A DNA stretch of 64,000 nucleotides from Sphingomonas sp. Mn802worker (lineage in GTDB: Bacteria > Pseudomonadota > Alphaproteobacteria > Sphingomonadales > Sphingomonadaceae). The position numbers were made by a program, and so were the translations under genes. The stretch spans positions 243,655 through 307,654 of the forward strand of contig NZ_AORY01000002.1 in assembly GCF_000382485.1 (NCBI RefSeq), written 5' to 3'. This document shows positions 19,529 through 30,297 of this stretch, piece after piece (the first letter of the stretch is position 1; every line of letters begins with the position of its first letter). The notes under the pieces were generated by a model that saw nothing but the letters and a program-made list of their open reading frames with translations, had not been told where the DNA came from and searched no databases.

Positions 19529-21283
19529 TTATTTCGCAACCGCGGGATGCTCTTCGATCAAGCGCGCCGGCATCAATCCGCGCAAGCTGTTGCCGAGAAA
19601 GAAGCCGTCACGCAAATCCGCGATCCGCAGCACCGCCTCACGCGCGCGGCCGCTCTCGATCAACTCGGCCCGCAACACGCCCGGCAACAGCGCACCCACC
19701 GCCGGCGTCAACAGCATATCGTCGCACGGCACGAACACCGAGGTGTAGCTGCCCTCGGTTAGCGTCCCGTCAGGCGCGACGAACACCACCTCCTCGTATC
19801 CGCTCGTACGCCGCGCCACGTCGTAGAAGGCGCGGTCGCTCGTCTTGTGCCGCAGCCGCCAATCGGCCGGATCGACCGGCAGCGGCACGGCCGCGACCGC
19901 GATCGGCGTCGCGCGGATCGGCGGCAGCGGCGACACCTGGACCGACACCGCGCCACTCTTCGCCAACAACATCCGCACGCGCGCCGGCCCGCGCAGGCGG
20001 AAGGTTGCCGCCTGAAGCTCGTTGCGCGCATCGTGGCGATCGAACGCGAAGCCGAGTGCCACCGCGCTGTCCTTCATCCGCGACAGATGCCGCTCGATCA
20101 GCGCGATCCCCTCCATCGGATCGAACGCCATCGTCTCGATCAGGTCGAAGTGGCGCTCAGTCCGCGCGAGGAACGCGCCCTTCGCCAGTGCCTCGTCCCA
20201 TTCCGCGTCGGCGGTCGAATCCGCAACGATCCCGCCGCCCAGCCCAATGGTCGCGCTTGTGCCGTCCGCGGACAGCGCCAGCGTGCGAATCGCAACGTTG
20301 AACATCGCGTCGCCATTCGCGTCGATCCGCCCGATCGCTCCGGTGTAAAGCCCACGCGCGTCCTGCTCTATTCCGGCGAGAGCCTGCACTGCGCGCACCT
20401 TGGGCGCACCGGTGATCGACCCGCACGGAAACAGCGCCGACAGCACGTCGACCGCGTCGGCGCGCGGCGCTTTCGTCGCGGTCACCATAGAGGTCATCTG
20501 GTGCACCGTCGGGTACCGTTCCAGCGCGAACAGCTCCGGCACCGCGACACTGCCCGCCACCGCGACGCGCGACAGGTCGTTGCGCATCAGGTCGACGATC
20601 ATCAGATTCTCGGCGCGTTGCTTCGGATCGCGCACCAGTGCGTCGGCGGCGGCGGCGTCCGCCTGCGAATCGGGCAGCCGCGGTGCAGTGCCCTTCATCG
20701 GGCGGCAGGTGAGGCGATCGCCCTCCAGCGCGAAGAACAGTTCGGGCGAGAAGGACAGGAAGGTCGCATCGCCGGTTGCGACGATCGCGCTCCACCCCCC
20801 ACACGTCGCCGCGCGAAGTCGGGCGTAGAGCGCGATCGGATCGCCGATCACGTCCACCTCGGCGCGGAAGGTCAGGTTCGCCTGGTACAGGTCACCCGCC
20901 GCGATCAGCGCCTGCACGTGCGCGAACATCGCGTCATACTCGGCGCGCGTCACCCGCGGCCGCAGTGCACCGATCCACGCGCCGGCGGGATCGGGTAATA
21001 GTGCCGGCACGTCGACCGGCTCCCACCCGTCGAACAGCCCGAACCAGGCAAGCGGGGCATCGCTCTTGCGCGCCGCACCCATCGTGGGTTCGAATGCACC
21101 CGCCGCCTCGTACGACACGAACCCGGCGGCATCCCCGTCGTGCGCACGTACCGCCGCCAGCAGCGGGGCGATCTCTGCCGCCTCGTGCGCTGTCAGCACC
21201 GCGTGCGGATGGCGATACAGCCGCGCCGCCGCGCCGCCGTCGCGTGCGTCGTCCAGCAGGACGTAAGGGGGCTCGATCCGCAT
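19529..21283 (-). CDS. pabB: PabB-PabC fusion: aminodeoxychorismate synthase component I and lyase
   Basis: This 584-residue protein joins two enzymes of p-aminobenzoate (folate) synthesis. Residues 1 to about 375 are a chorismate-binding PabB domain (FSFSPELFF-like SFSPELFF, CRPMKGTAPR, LMIVDLMRNDLSRV, ALFPCGSITGAPK, GLGGGIVADS). The rest is an aminodeoxychorismate lyase (PabC, PLP fold) with Lys in LRHKTSDRAFYD, EVVFVAPDGTLTEGSYTSVF and LLPGVLRAEL. The ATG at 21283 follows GGTGAG; an upstream frame to 21328 adds an unlikely Ala/Arg tail. The amidotransferase PabA is not in this window. Confidence 0.93.
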   Translation of the reverse strand: MRIEPPYVLLDDARDGGAAARLYRHPHAVLTAHEAAEIAPLLAAVRAHDGDAAGFVSYEAAGAFEPTMGAARKSDAPLAWFGLFDGWEPVDVPALLPDPAGAWIGALRPRVTRAEYDAMFAHVQALIAAGDLYQANLTFRAEVDVIGDPIALYARLRAATCGGWSAIVATGDATFLSFSPELFFALEGDRLTCRPMKGTAPRLPDSQADAAAADALVRDPKQRAENLMIVDLMRNDLSRVAVAGSVAVPELFALERYPTVHQMTSMVTATKAPRADAVDVLSALFPCGSITGAPKVRAVQALAGIEQDARGLYTGAIGRIDANGDAMFNVAIRTLALSADGTSATIGLGGGIVADSTADAEWDEALAKGAFLARTERHFDLIETMAFDPMEGIALIERHLSRMKDSAVALGFAFDRHDARNELQAATFRLRGPARVRMLLAKSGAVSVQVSPLPPIRATPIAVAAVPLPVDPADWRLRHKTSDRAFYDVARRTSGYEEVVFVAPDGTLTEGSYTSVFVPCDDMLLTPAVGALLPGVLRAELIESGRAREAVLRIADLRDGFFLGNSLRGLMPARLIEEHPAVAK

Positions 21284-21430
21284 CTCACCGCGTGATGCCC
21301 GCGCCGCCGGGTGGCGGCAAGCGCGCAACCGCGGCTTTCAGGTCGCGTGGGCCTACGTTAACCGCGAATGTCGCCGTGTCATCGCCCGGCGACTTCTGGC
21401 AAGAGCCCGGCAAAGCGAAAGGCTTCCCGC

Positions 21431-22093
21431 ATGACCAACGATATGCCCCCACTACGCGCCGCGATCATTCCGGTGACCGCGATCGAGCAGAATTGCACGC
21501 TGATCTGGTGCACGAAGACGATGCGCGCGGCGGTGATCGATCCCGGCGGCGACCTGCCGCGGATCAGGGCGGCGATCGCGCAGGCAGGCGTGACGGTCGA
21601 GAAGGTGCTGCTGACGCACGGCCACATCGACCACGCCGGGGAGGCGAGACCGCTCGCCGACGATCTTGGCGTCACGATCGAGGGGCCGCACGAGGACGAC
21701 CGTTTCTGGCTAGCGCGGCTGGAGGATGATGGGCGTAACTGGGGCATCCGCGGCGTCAACACCGAGTCGGATCGCTGGCTGGTCGACGGCGACACGGTGA
21801 GCGTCGGCGAGCTGACCCTCGACGTCTATCACACGCCCGGCCACACCGCCGGGCACGTCATCTTCCATCACGCACCCTCGCGTTTCGCGCAGGTCGGCGA
21901 CGTCCTGTTCCAGGGCTCGGTCGGGCGCACCGATCTGCCGCAGGGCAACCACAAGCAGCTGATCGAATCGATCGTCACCAAGCTGTGGCCGCTCGGCGAC
22001 ACGCACTTCATCCCCGGCCATGGCAAGCCCAGCACGTTCGCACACGAGCGGCAGCATAACATGTTCGTCAGCGATCGGGCGCTCGCCGCCTGA
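21431..22093 (+). CDS. Metallo-beta-lactamase-fold hydrolase (glyoxalase II-like, YcbL type)
   Basis: The 220-residue protein has the metal-binding motif LTHGHIDHAG, a second histidine in HTPGHTAGHVIF, the bridging Asp in QVGDVLFQGSVGRTDLP and a C-terminal histidine in FIPGHGKPS. This set matches the compact glyoxalase II/YcbL group, which hydrolyses thioesters such as S-lactoylglutathione. The ATG at 21431 is chosen because the frame upstream is Lys/Pro-rich and not conserved in character. It is divergent from pabB-pabC across a 147-base gap and convergent with the MAPEG gene. Confidence 0.9.
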   Translation: MTNDMPPLRAAIIPVTAIEQNCTLIWCTKTMRAAVIDPGGDLPRIRAAIAQAGVTVEKVLLTHGHIDHAGEARPLADDLGVTIEGPHEDDRFWLARLEDDGRNWGIRGVNTESDRWLVDGDTVSVGELTLDVYHTPGHTAGHVIFHHAPSRFAQVGDVLFQGSVGRTDLPQGNHKQLIESIVTKLWPLGDTHFIPGHGKPSTFAHERQHNMFVSDRALAA

Positions 22094-22120
22094 TCGCGAC
22101 TCGGGCGCGGCGATGCGCGT

Positions 22121-22564
22121 CTAGCCGCGCGTAGCGTCGATCGGCACCGTCGTGATTGCGCGATCCGAGCGCGCGTCACGGCCGTAGACCAGCACCAGCG
22201 CCCACACTGCCAGCCCTGCGAGCACCATCCAGGTCGCGACGATCCCGCCAGCCCGCAACGGATTGGGCGCTGCGCGGTCCATCCCCAGGCCATGCGCCAC
22301 GCGTCCGGCCACGAACACCGCGCCTGCGGCCCACAACCACGTCGGCGATCCGCCTGCCAGCTCGATGCCGGCGAGCAGGATCAGCACGAAGGGCGCATAT
22401 TCGACGAAATTGGCGTGCGCACGCACCGCTGTCTGCAACGGTCCTGCGCCACCATCGCCGACCATCACCTTGCCCTTGATCCGCCGCTGCGACACGCGCA
22501 GCGCCAGCCAGATGTTGATCGCGGCACACGCCGCGGCGATCGTCAGCGTCATCGGTAACAGCAT
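22121..22564 (-). CDS. MAPEG family membrane protein
   Basis: The 147-residue protein has four hydrophobic helices (about 3-23, 57-73, 76-95 and 108-127) and the MAPEG core RVSQRRIKGKV, then RAHANFVEYAPFVLILL. Human MAPEG proteins act on glutathione and eicosanoids; bacterial members are inner-membrane proteins with little characterisation, some with glutathione transferase activity. The last 20 residues form a charged cytoplasmic tail. The neighbouring glyoxalase II-like gene also suggests thiol chemistry, but that link is only positional. Confidence 0.9.
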   Translation of the reverse strand: MLLPMTLTIAAACAAINIWLALRVSQRRIKGKVMVGDGGAGPLQTAVRAHANFVEYAPFVLILLAGIELAGGSPTWLWAAGAVFVAGRVAHGLGMDRAAPNPLRAGGIVATWMVLAGLAVWALVLVYGRDARSDRAITTVPIDATRG

Positions 22565-22765
22565 GAGCGGACCCTTTCCCCTAAGGCGCGGACCGTGACA
22601 TTACCGCCCCCCGGTTGCAACGCCGGCAGAATTGGCTATAGGCGCGTCACTTCGCGATGCGTGCCGATGTGCGGCTGCCTGCCGCGGCCGCCCTCGTGCC
22701 GGCTGTTCGGGTGACCTGCACGGCGCGCGTCGTTCAATACGTAACACTTGGATCAAGGTGCCGAA

Positions 22766-22945
22766 ATGGCCGTCCCTAAGCGAAAGACCTCTCCCTCACG
22801 CCGTGGCATGCGCCGCGCGCACGACGCGCTGTCGATCTCGGCGTTTCAGGAATGCCCGAACTGTGGCGAGCTGAAGCGTCCGCATAATCTGTGCACCGCC
22901 TGCGGTCACTATAACGGCCGTGAGATCGTCTCGGTCGAGGCCTGA
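22766..22945 (+). CDS. rpmF: 50S ribosomal protein L32
   Basis: The 59-residue protein begins [20 protein letters not shown] and has two CxxC pairs (CPNC and CTAC) forming the zinc ribbon of the Cys-type L32. AAGGTG precedes the ATG. The rpmF-plsX-fabH order that follows is the classic cluster linking ribosome and lipid synthesis. The roughly 200-base gap upstream should hold the operon promoter; I see no clear operator in it. Confidence 0.97.
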   Translation: MAVPKRKTSPSRRGMRRAHDALSISAFQECPNCGELKRPHNLCTACGHYNGREIVSVEA

Positions 22946-23017
22946 ATGGGCTAAACGCGGACCCTTGTTGTCCGGGTTCGCGTTTGATTGCTGCGGTTGA
23001 TTGGAGTGCCCCGTCTC

Positions 23018-24052
23018 ATGTCCGACAGTTCCGTGATCGCCATCGATGCGATGGGCGGTGACAAGGGGCTGGAGGTCATGCTGGCGGGCGTTGCGCGTGC
23101 GCGTCGCCTGCACGACGGCCTGCGCTTCCTGTTGGTCGGCGAGGAGGCGGCGATTCGCGCCGGTCTCTCGCGCCACCCGAACCTGTCGCAGGCATCCGAG
23201 GTCATCCACGCCGCCGACGTGATCGCGGGCGAGGAAAAGCCGAGCCAGGCGCTGCGCCGCTCCAAGACTTCGTCGATGGGCGTGGCGATCGACTGCGTGA
23301 AAAAAGGGCGCGCCGGCGCCGCAGTGTCGTCGGGCAATACCGGCGCGCTGATGGCGATGGCGAAGCTCAGCTTGCGCACCATGCCCGGCATCGACCGCCC
23401 CGCGCTCGCCGCGCTCTTGCCGACGCTCGGCGACAACGACGTGGTCATGCTCGACCTCGGCGCCAACACCGAGTGCGACGCGCGCAACCTGACCCAGTTC
23501 GCCGTCATGGGTGCTGCCTATGCCCGGATCGTGCTCGAACTCGATCGACCGCGCGTCGCGCTGCTCAATATCGGCAGCGAGGATCAGAAGGGCACCGGCG
23601 AGATCAAGGACGCCGCGCAGATGCTGCGCGCCGCGACCCACCTGCCGATGAATTTCACCGGCTTCGTTGAGGGCGACCGTTTGTCGCGCGGCGACCACGA
23701 CGTGATTGTCACCGATGGCTTCTCGGGCAACATCGCCTTGAAGACCGCGGAGGGCACTGCGCGCTTCGTCGCCGACTTGCTGCGCCGTGCCTTTTCCAGC
23801 TCGGCGCGATCGAAGATCGGCTTCCTGATCTCGCGCCCGGCGACCGACCTGCTGCGCAACCACCTCGATCCGAACAACCACAACGGCGCGGTCTTCCTGG
23901 GGCTGAACGGCCTCGTGCTGAAAAGCCACGGCAGCGCGAACGAGATCGGCGTTGCCACCGCGATCGGCAACGCCGCCAAGATGGTGAAGTCCGACCTCGC
24001 GCGCCGCATTGCCGAGGATTTGAGCAACATCGACGCGAAGGCTGCCGCATGA
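23018..24052 (+). CDS. plsX: Phosphate acyltransferase PlsX
   Basis: PlsX converts acyl-ACP and phosphate to acyl-phosphate, the first step towards phosphatidic acid with PlsY. The 344-residue protein starts at the ATG at 23018, after TTGGAG, and opens with [12 protein letters not shown]. Other motifs are [44 protein letters not shown] and [13 protein letters not shown]. It lies 72 bases after rpmF, and its stop overlaps the fabH start (ATGA). Confidence 0.97.
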   Translation: MSDSSVIAIDAMGGDKGLEVMLAGVARARRLHDGLRFLLVGEEAAIRAGLSRHPNLSQASEVIHAADVIAGEEKPSQALRRSKTSSMGVAIDCVKKGRAGAAVSSGNTGALMAMAKLSLRTMPGIDRPALAALLPTLGDNDVVMLDLGANTECDARNLTQFAVMGAAYARIVLELDRPRVALLNIGSEDQKGTGEIKDAAQMLRAATHLPMNFTGFVEGDRLSRGDHDVIVTDGFSGNIALKTAEGTARFVADLLRRAFSSSARSKIGFLISRPATDLLRNHLDPNNHNGAVFLGLNGLVLKSHGSANEIGVATAIGNAAKMVKSDLARRIAEDLSNIDAKAAA

Positions 24053-25029
24053 TCCGCTCGGTCCTCCTCGGCACCGGCTCCGCGCTGCCCGCACGCCGCG
24101 TTTCCAACGCCGAGCTGGCCGAGCAGATCGATACCAGCGACGAATGGATCGTCGAACGCACCGGCATCCGCTTCCGTCACCTCGCCGGCCCGGAAGAGAC
24201 CACCGCGACGCTCGCCTATGACGCGTCAAAGGCTGCGCTCGCCGCATCGGGGCTCGCCGCGCAGGACATCGACCTGATCGTCCTCGCCACCGCAACGCCC
24301 GACCAGACGTTCCCGGCGACCGCGACCAAGGTTCAGGCGCTGCTCGGCATAAACGATTGCGTCGCCTTCGACGTCGCGGCGGTCTGCTCGGGCTTCCTCT
24401 ACGCGGTGCAGGTGGCGGACAGCATGATGCGCGCCGGTGCGCACCAACGCGCGCTGGTGATCGGCGCGGAAACGTTCAGCCGCATCCTCGACTGGGAGGA
24501 TCGCACCACCTGTGTCCTGTTCGGCGACGGCGCGGGCGCGATCGTGCTTGAGGCGCAGGAAGGTGCCGACGACGTGTCGAGCCCCGACGCGCGCGGCATT
24601 CTCGCAGCGAAGCTCCACGCCGATGGACGCCACAACGACCTGCTTTATGTCGATGGCGGACCCTCGACCACCGGCACGGTTGGCAAGCTCCGGATGAAGG
24701 GGCGCGAGGTGTTCCGCCATGCCGTCACCAACCTGTCGGCGGTGATGGCGGAGGCATTGAAGGGCATCGATCTCACGCCCGATCAGGTCGACTGGGTCGT
24801 CCCGCACCAGGCCAACGCCCGCATCCTCGACGCGACCGCGCGCAAGCTCAACCTGCCGGCCGAGCGCGTGATCGTGACGGTCGATCAGCACGCCAACACC
24901 TCCGCCGCCTCGGTCCCGCTCGCGCTCGACACCGCGGTGCGCGACGGGCGGATCAGGCCCGGTCACCTCGTGGTGCTGGAGGCGATGGGCGGCGGCTTCA
25001 CCTGGGGCGCGGCGGTGCTGCGCGTCTGA
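24049..25029 (+). CDS. fabH: 3-oxoacyl-ACP synthase III (FabH)
   Basis: FabH starts fatty-acid synthesis by condensing acetyl-CoA with malonyl-ACP. The 326-residue sequence has the complete Cys-His-Asn triad: C113 in [11 protein letters not shown]253 in VPHQANARI and N283 in [10 protein letters not shown]. The [13 protein letters not shown] glycine-rich end ([15 protein letters not shown]) is typical. It overlaps plsX by four bases, and ihfA follows after about 90 bases. Confidence 0.97.
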   Translation: MIRSVLLGTGSALPARRVSNAELAEQIDTSDEWIVERTGIRFRHLAGPEETTATLAYDASKAALAASGLAAQDIDLIVLATATPDQTFPATATKVQALLGINDCVAFDVAAVCSGFLYAVQVADSMMRAGAHQRALVIGAETFSRILDWEDRTTCVLFGDGAGAIVLEAQEGADDVSSPDARGILAAKLHADGRHNDLLYVDGGPSTTGTVGKLRMKGREVFRHAVTNLSAVMAEALKGIDLTPDQVDWVVPHQANARILDATARKLNLPAERVIVTVDQHANTSAASVPLALDTAVRDGRIRPGHLVVLEAMGGGFTWGAAVLRV

Positions 25030-25120
25030 AGCGCCGGCTGTGCCGCTACGGGTGCAGCTGACGAGTCGACAAAACCGCTTCGGCTTTATACCACCGGACA
25101 ACAGGCATGTGGGGGAACCG

Positions 25121-25426
25121 ATGAGCATGACGGACGCGGGCACGCTGACGCGGGCCGACCTGGCCGAGGCGCTGCACAAGCAGATCGGTCTCTCGCGCGC
25201 CGATTCTGCCCGCGTGGTGGAGCAGATTCTCTCCAAGATGTGCGAAGCGCTGTCGCACGGCGAGAACGTCAAGATCTCGGGTTTCGGCACCTTCGTGCTG
25301 CGCGACAAGGGTGAGCGGATCGGCCGCAATCCCAAGACGGGCGTCGAAGTGCCGATCGCGCCGCGCCGTGTGCTCACCTTCCGCGCCAGCCAGATGATGC
25401 GCGACCGCATCATGGCCGCCGAGTGA
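25121..25426 (+). CDS. ihfA: Integration host factor subunit alpha
   Basis: The 101-residue DNA-bending protein forms a heterodimer with IhfB. The ATG at 25121 follows GGGGGAA. Signature features are [19 protein letters not shown], the HU/IHF signature [21 protein letters not shown] and the Pro-containing arm [15 protein letters not shown]. Its place after fabH and before a MerR gene is the usual alphaproteobacterial order. Confidence 0.96.
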   Translation: MSMTDAGTLTRADLAEALHKQIGLSRADSARVVEQILSKMCEALSHGENVKISGFGTFVLRDKGERIGRNPKTGVEVPIAPRRVLTFRASQMMRDRIMAAE

Positions 25427-25439
25427 GCGTGACTCGCCG

Positions 25440-25844
25440 GTGAGCCAGAACGGCTCGGACGAGGGCAGCAGCCGCGAGCGTGATACCGCGTCCAAGTCAG
25501 ACACCGCCTTTCGCACCATCGGCGAGGTGACGCAGCTGACCGGCGTCGCACCGCACATCCTCCGCTATTGGGAGGGCCGATTTCCGCAGTTGAAACCCGT
25601 TACCCGCGCGGGCAACCGTCGCTACTACCGCCCGGCCGACGTCGCGCTTGTGCAGCGGATCGATCGGCTGCTCAACCGCGAGGGCTATACAGTGCGCGGC
25701 GTCCAGCAGTTGCTGTCGGGCGAGGGGAAGTCGGCGGCTACTGCTCCGAGCGCGGCAACCGCAACTGCGACCATGCCCGCGACACTCGACGCCATCCGCC
25801 TGATCCGCGACTACCTTCGCGAGGCGCTCGACGCCGACGGGTAG
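25440..25844 (+). CDS. MerR-family transcriptional regulator downstream of ihfA
   Basis: The 134-residue product starts at GTG 25440, 13 bases after ihfA. A 24-residue polar lead is followed by a MerR winged helix: [28 protein letters not shown], then [19 protein letters not shown]. No cysteines are present, so it is unlikely to sense metals or thiols. The C-terminal effector part is short, Ala/Thr-rich, with a final amphipathic helix. This gene is regularly found after ihfA in alphaproteobacteria, with no known target. Confidence 0.92.
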   Translation: MSQNGSDEGSSRERDTASKSDTAFRTIGEVTQLTGVAPHILRYWEGRFPQLKPVTRAGNRRYYRPADVALVQRIDRLLNREGYTVRGVQQLLSGEGKSAATAPSAATATATMPATLDAIRLIRDYLREALDADG

Positions 25845-25850
25845 GGGGCG

Positions 25851-26522
25851 TCAGACGCCTAGCCAAGCGAGACCCGCCGGCAGCTTGGTTGCGGTATAGT
25901 CGACCTGAAGTACCCGGCGGTGCGCGTGCCCGCTGCTCGCAGCGGATGCGTGCAGAATAGGTGTGGCATAGGCCCAGACATCTCCCGCTGTGGCCAGGCA
26001 CGTCATTATCCCACATGCGGCGACTGCGTCTGCGATATCGTCCTCCGCCACCAGCCCCAGCCGGTGCGATCCCGGCGCAACCAGCAGTGGTGCATTATCA
26101 GTGGGCGTGTCGTCCAGCTGGATGCGCAACGTCACCATCGCTTCGATCACTGCAAAAGGCGGTGCAACGTGAAGGATGCCTTGCTTGACGGTCCACGGGC
26201 CGTAGCTTGTGGTCTCTCGCCGCTCGCGTATCGCAATCGTACGATCCTGATGCCACCCGAGCGCCAAATTATCGTTCGGCCTCTTATCGAACATTATAGC
26301 GCGGACGGGCCGTGCCTCATCGCCCAAGTGGCGCGCGGCGATTGCCTGCATCGCACTTGTATCAAGGAGCGCCGACAAGCCCGAGGTGCCAAACAGCCGC
26401 GTTCCACCTGGGCGCCGCGGCAAGCTTTCAGCGAGTGCATGTAACCGGGACAGCAGCGTCAATGCGGCTCCGGCGTGAATCTCTAGACCGTCTATCGCCA
26501 GTGTTGGAGTGGATGATGGCAT
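25851..26522 (-). CDS. Phytanoyl-CoA dioxygenase (PhyH)-like Fe(II)/2-oxoglutarate oxygenase
   Basis: The 223-residue protein has the iron-binding HxD in NLALGWHQDRTIAI and a distal His with the 2-oxoglutarate-binding Arg in HASAASSGHAHRRVLQVDY, spaced as in PhyH-type double-stranded beta-helix oxygenases. The region HVAPPFAVIEAMVTLRIQLDD and NAPLLVAPGSHRLG fits the same fold. Substrates of bacterial members range from small acids to antibiotics, and none is indicated here. It is convergent with the MerR gene with six bases between stops. Codon use is somewhat less GC-biased than its neighbours, perhaps a sign of later acquisition. Confidence 0.83.
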   Translation of the reverse strand: MPSSTPTLAIDGLEIHAGAALTLLSRLHALAESLPRRPGGTRLFGTSGLSALLDTSAMQAIAARHLGDEARPVRAIMFDKRPNDNLALGWHQDRTIAIRERRETTSYGPWTVKQGILHVAPPFAVIEAMVTLRIQLDDTPTDNAPLLVAPGSHRLGLVAEDDIADAVAACGIMTCLATAGDVWAYATPILHASAASSGHAHRRVLQVDYTATKLPAGLAWLGV

Positions 26523-26869
26523 TGAGCAGCACGGTGACTCGGCCGCTGTCGCGAAGCACCGCGATGCACAGCATTGCCTCCACCTGATGAGATCGATGGA
26601 GAACGGGTAGCTGCCGACGAGACGCCTTAACGCCGACCTAAGAAGCTTTGGAGAGAAGCCGGTTCGACAGGTGTCTCAGCCACTCGGTCCGCCGGCATCT
26701 AAATACATCACTACCACTTAAGCGAAGATGGGTCGGCGAAGCGGCCTCGCCAGTGGCGCAAAGTAGATCGAGCAAGTACGCCGCGGGAGCAAGTCCTGCG
26801 TCGTCGGACGCTGCTGTGGCGGCGCCGGCCGAGCGGATGGATGCGCGCGACGCTTGCTCGCACGCACCC
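26523..26869. other. Intergenic region with no gene recognised
   Basis: The stretch between the PhyH-like gene's start and the etfA terminator holds no ORF with a ribosome-binding site. A run at about 26650-26695 resembles the 5' half of a class II tRNA on the minus strand (CCGAGTGGCTGAG), but no matching acceptor, anticodon or T-arm is present, so it is at most a remnant. The PhyH-like promoter must lie in the left part. Confidence 0.55.
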
Positions 26870-26887
26870 GCGGGGACGTTGCCCCGC
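26870..26887 (-). terminator. Hairpin after etfA
   Basis: A 6-bp GC stem (26870-26875 with 26882-26887) with a six-base loop lies ten bases past the etfA stop on the minus strand. It lacks a T-run, so it is a weak or Rho-assisted terminator. Confidence 0.5.
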
Positions 26888-26897
26888 CTTCCATCCT

Positions 26898-27827
26898 TTA
26901 AAGCTTCTCAGTCAGTTCCGGCACCAGCTTGAACAGGTCACCGACCAGGCCGATGTCTGCCACCTGGAAGATCGGCGCGTCCTCGTCCTTGTTGATCGCG
27001 ATGATCGTCTTACTGTCCTTCATGCCGGCGAGGTGCTGGATCGCACCCGAGATACCGACCGCGACGTAGACTTCCGGTGCGACGATTTTGCCGGTCTGAC
27101 CGACCTGATAGTCGTTGGGCACGTAGCCAGCGTCGACCGCCGCGCGGCTCGCGCCGACGCCGGCATGCAGCTTGTCGGCGAGCGGCTCGATCAGTTCGTG
27201 GAACTTCTCGCCCGAGCCGAGCGCGCGTCCACCCGACACGATGATCTTCGCGCTGGTCAGCTCAGGCCGTTCCGACTTGGCGAGCTCCTGGCTGCCGAAG
27301 GTCGCAAGACCCTTGTCGCCCGTCGATGCGACCGCCTCGATCGTGCCCGAGCCACCTTCGGTCCCGGCCTTCTCGAACGCGGTGCCGCGTACGGTGATGA
27401 CCTTTTTCGCATCGGTGGTCTGCACGGTCGCGATCGCGTTGCCGGCGTAGATCGGGCGCGTGAACGTGTCCTCCCCCTCGACCGACAGAATGTCGCTGAT
27501 CTGCATCACGTCGAGCAGCGCCGCGACACGCGGCGCGATCGACTTGCCCGATGACGTTGCCGGCACGACGAAGGCGTCATGGTGCCCCATCAGTTCGACG
27601 ACCAGCGGCGCGACATTCTCGGCCAGCGCGTGCGCGTACGCGGTGTCATCGGCGACGTGAACCTTGCCGACGCCCGCAATCTTCGCCGCCGCCTGCGCTG
27701 CACCGTCGACGCCTTCACCTGCGACGAGGAGGTGGACCTCGCCCAGCTTCGCCGCCGCGGTCACGGCCGACAGCGTCGCGTCCTTCACGGTCGAACCATC
27801 GTGTTCGACCCACACCAGAGTCTTCAT
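26898..27827 (-). CDS. etfA: Electron transfer flavoprotein subunit alpha
   Basis: The 309-residue alpha subunit holds FAD and passes electrons from acyl-CoA dehydrogenases to ETF-ubiquinone oxidoreductase. Motifs include the FAD-binding stretch with [33 protein letters not shown] and [17 protein letters not shown], followed by [18 protein letters not shown]. The N-terminal domain starts [11 protein letters not shown]. It lies 21 bases after etfB in the same operon. Together they indicate beta-oxidation or related dehydrogenation. Confidence 0.97.
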   Translation of the reverse strand: MKTLVWVEHDGSTVKDATLSAVTAAAKLGEVHLLVAGEGVDGAAQAAAKIAGVGKVHVADDTAYAHALAENVAPLVVELMGHHDAFVVPATSSGKSIAPRVAALLDVMQISDILSVEGEDTFTRPIYAGNAIATVQTTDAKKVITVRGTAFEKAGTEGGSGTIEAVASTGDKGLATFGSQELAKSERPELTSAKIIVSGGRALGSGEKFHELIEPLADKLHAGVGASRAAVDAGYVPNDYQVGQTGKIVAPEVYVAVGISGAIQHLAGMKDSKTIIAINKDEDAPIFQVADIGLVGDLFKLVPELTEKL

Positions 27828-27848
27828 GTTCAGGTCCTTTCGGAAAAA

Positions 27849-28598
27849 TCAGTTGGCGATGCCCATCGACTTCAGCTTGCCGACCAGTTCGTCGACGTCG
27901 GCGACCTTGATCCCGGCCTGACGCTTGGCGGGTTCGACCACCTTGAGCGTGGTGATGCGGGGGGAGACATCGACGCCGTAGTCGGCCGGCGTCTTCTGCG
28001 CCATCGGCTTCGACTTGGCCTTCATGATGTTGGGCAGCGACGCGTAGCGCGGCTCGTTGAGGCGCAGGTCGGTCGTGACGATCGCGGGCAGCTTGTACGT
28101 GTCGGTCTCCAGACCGCCGTCGACCTCGCGCGTGACAGTGGCGCTGTCAGCCGACAGCTCGACTTTCGACGCCGCAGTCGCCTGACCCCAGCCGAGCAGC
28201 CCGGCGAGCATCTGGCCCGTCTGGTTGTTATCGTCGTCAATCGCCTGCTTGCCGAGGATCACCAGACCCGGCTGCTCTTCCTCAACGATCTTCGCCAGCA
28301 GCTTGGCGACGCCCAGCGGCTCGACCTTGCCCTCGGTGACGACCAGCACCGCGCGGTCGGCACCCATCGCCAGCGCGGTGCGCAGCGTTTCCTGCGACTT
28401 CTGCTCGCCGATCGACACCGCGACGATCTCGGTCACGACGCCCTTCTCCTTCAGGCGAATCGCTTCCTCGACCGCGATCTCGTCGAAGGGGTTCATGCTC
28501 ATCTTCACGTTGGCGAGGTCGACCCCCGACCCGTCCGCCTTCACGCGGGGCTTCACGTTATAGTCAAGCACGCGCTTGACCGGGACGATTACCTTCAT
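27849..28598 (-). CDS. etfB: Electron transfer flavoprotein subunit beta
   Basis: The 249-residue beta subunit carries AMP and interacts with partner dehydrogenases. It starts [19 protein letters not shown] and shows [34 protein letters not shown] and the recognition-loop region [21 protein letters not shown] that docks partner enzymes. AGAGGA precedes the ATG. etfB and etfA lie downstream of sucC on the same strand but are separated from it by a hairpin at 28739-28764. Confidence 0.97.
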   Translation of the reverse strand: MKVIVPVKRVLDYNVKPRVKADGSGVDLANVKMSMNPFDEIAVEEAIRLKEKGVVTEIVAVSIGEQKSQETLRTALAMGADRAVLVVTEGKVEPLGVAKLLAKIVEEEQPGLVILGKQAIDDDNNQTGQMLAGLLGWGQATAASKVELSADSATVTREVDGGLETDTYKLPAIVTTDLRLNEPRYASLPNIMKAKSKPMAQKTPADYGVDVSPRITTLKVVEPAKRQAGIKVADVDELVGKLKSMGIAN

Positions 28599-28738
28599 CG
28601 AGGGATCCTCTTTCTATCCTTTGCGCACCTGTATCGGCGCGACAATTGGCGGTTTGCGGTCGTTTTCGCAAGTGCGGTATGGCCGGCGCGCGGAGAAGCG
28701 GCCTTGCCGTAACGGCGGCTTGTGGCTCCAACGACGAA

Positions 28739-28764
28739 CGGCGCGGGTGTTTCCACCCGCGCCG
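28739..28764 (-). terminator. Perfect hairpin between the sucC unit and etfBA
   Basis: An 11-bp perfect stem (28739-28749 with 28754-28764) closes a four-base loop ten bases past the stop of the small ORF at 28775. No T-run follows on the minus strand. It probably marks the end of the sucC transcript. Confidence 0.65.
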
Positions 28765-28774
28765 TGACGAATCA

Positions 28775-28902
28775 TCAGAACTTGGTCAGGACCATCGCCA
28801 GCAGCGCGCCCATCGAGGCGCCCTTGAGCCCGCTCAGCGCCAGTTGCCCGCCGCTCGGCGGACGTCTGACATGATCGCAGGCGGTGCGGTCCCGGCGTCG
28901 CC

Positions 28903-28906
<4 letters not shown>
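28775..28906 (-). CDS. Possible 43-residue peptide coupled to sucC
   Basis: A GTG at 28906 overlaps the sucC stop (GTGA), and the frame runs 43 codons to a TGA just before the hairpin. The first half is Arg-rich ([20 protein letters not shown]). The second is a short hydrophobic helix, [21 protein letters not shown] do not recognise it. The overlap and placement before the terminator argue for translation, but the length and lack of known relatives leave this unsure. Confidence 0.35.
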
Positions 28907-30102
<1,196 letters not shown>

Positions 30103-30297
30103 GGGGACGCCTCTCCGGATGGTGGCGGGTGGGAACGCTTTGCGATGCTCCTAAGCACAGCGGGCGCGCAGAATCCACCCCGCACCCGCAGTTCTCGCGC
30201 CTTGATGCGATTGCGAACCGTTTGCATGTCGAAGATCGTCGTCCAGGCGTGCTGATCCGGGTTGCCAATCTGTTCGCCGATGCGCACGTGAACGGGT

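Noticed and set aside
26650..26695. A stretch resembling the 5' half of a serine or leucine tRNA on the minus strand
   Set aside because: Only CCGAGTGGCTGAG matches; no acceptor pairing, anticodon arm or T-arm could be drawn.
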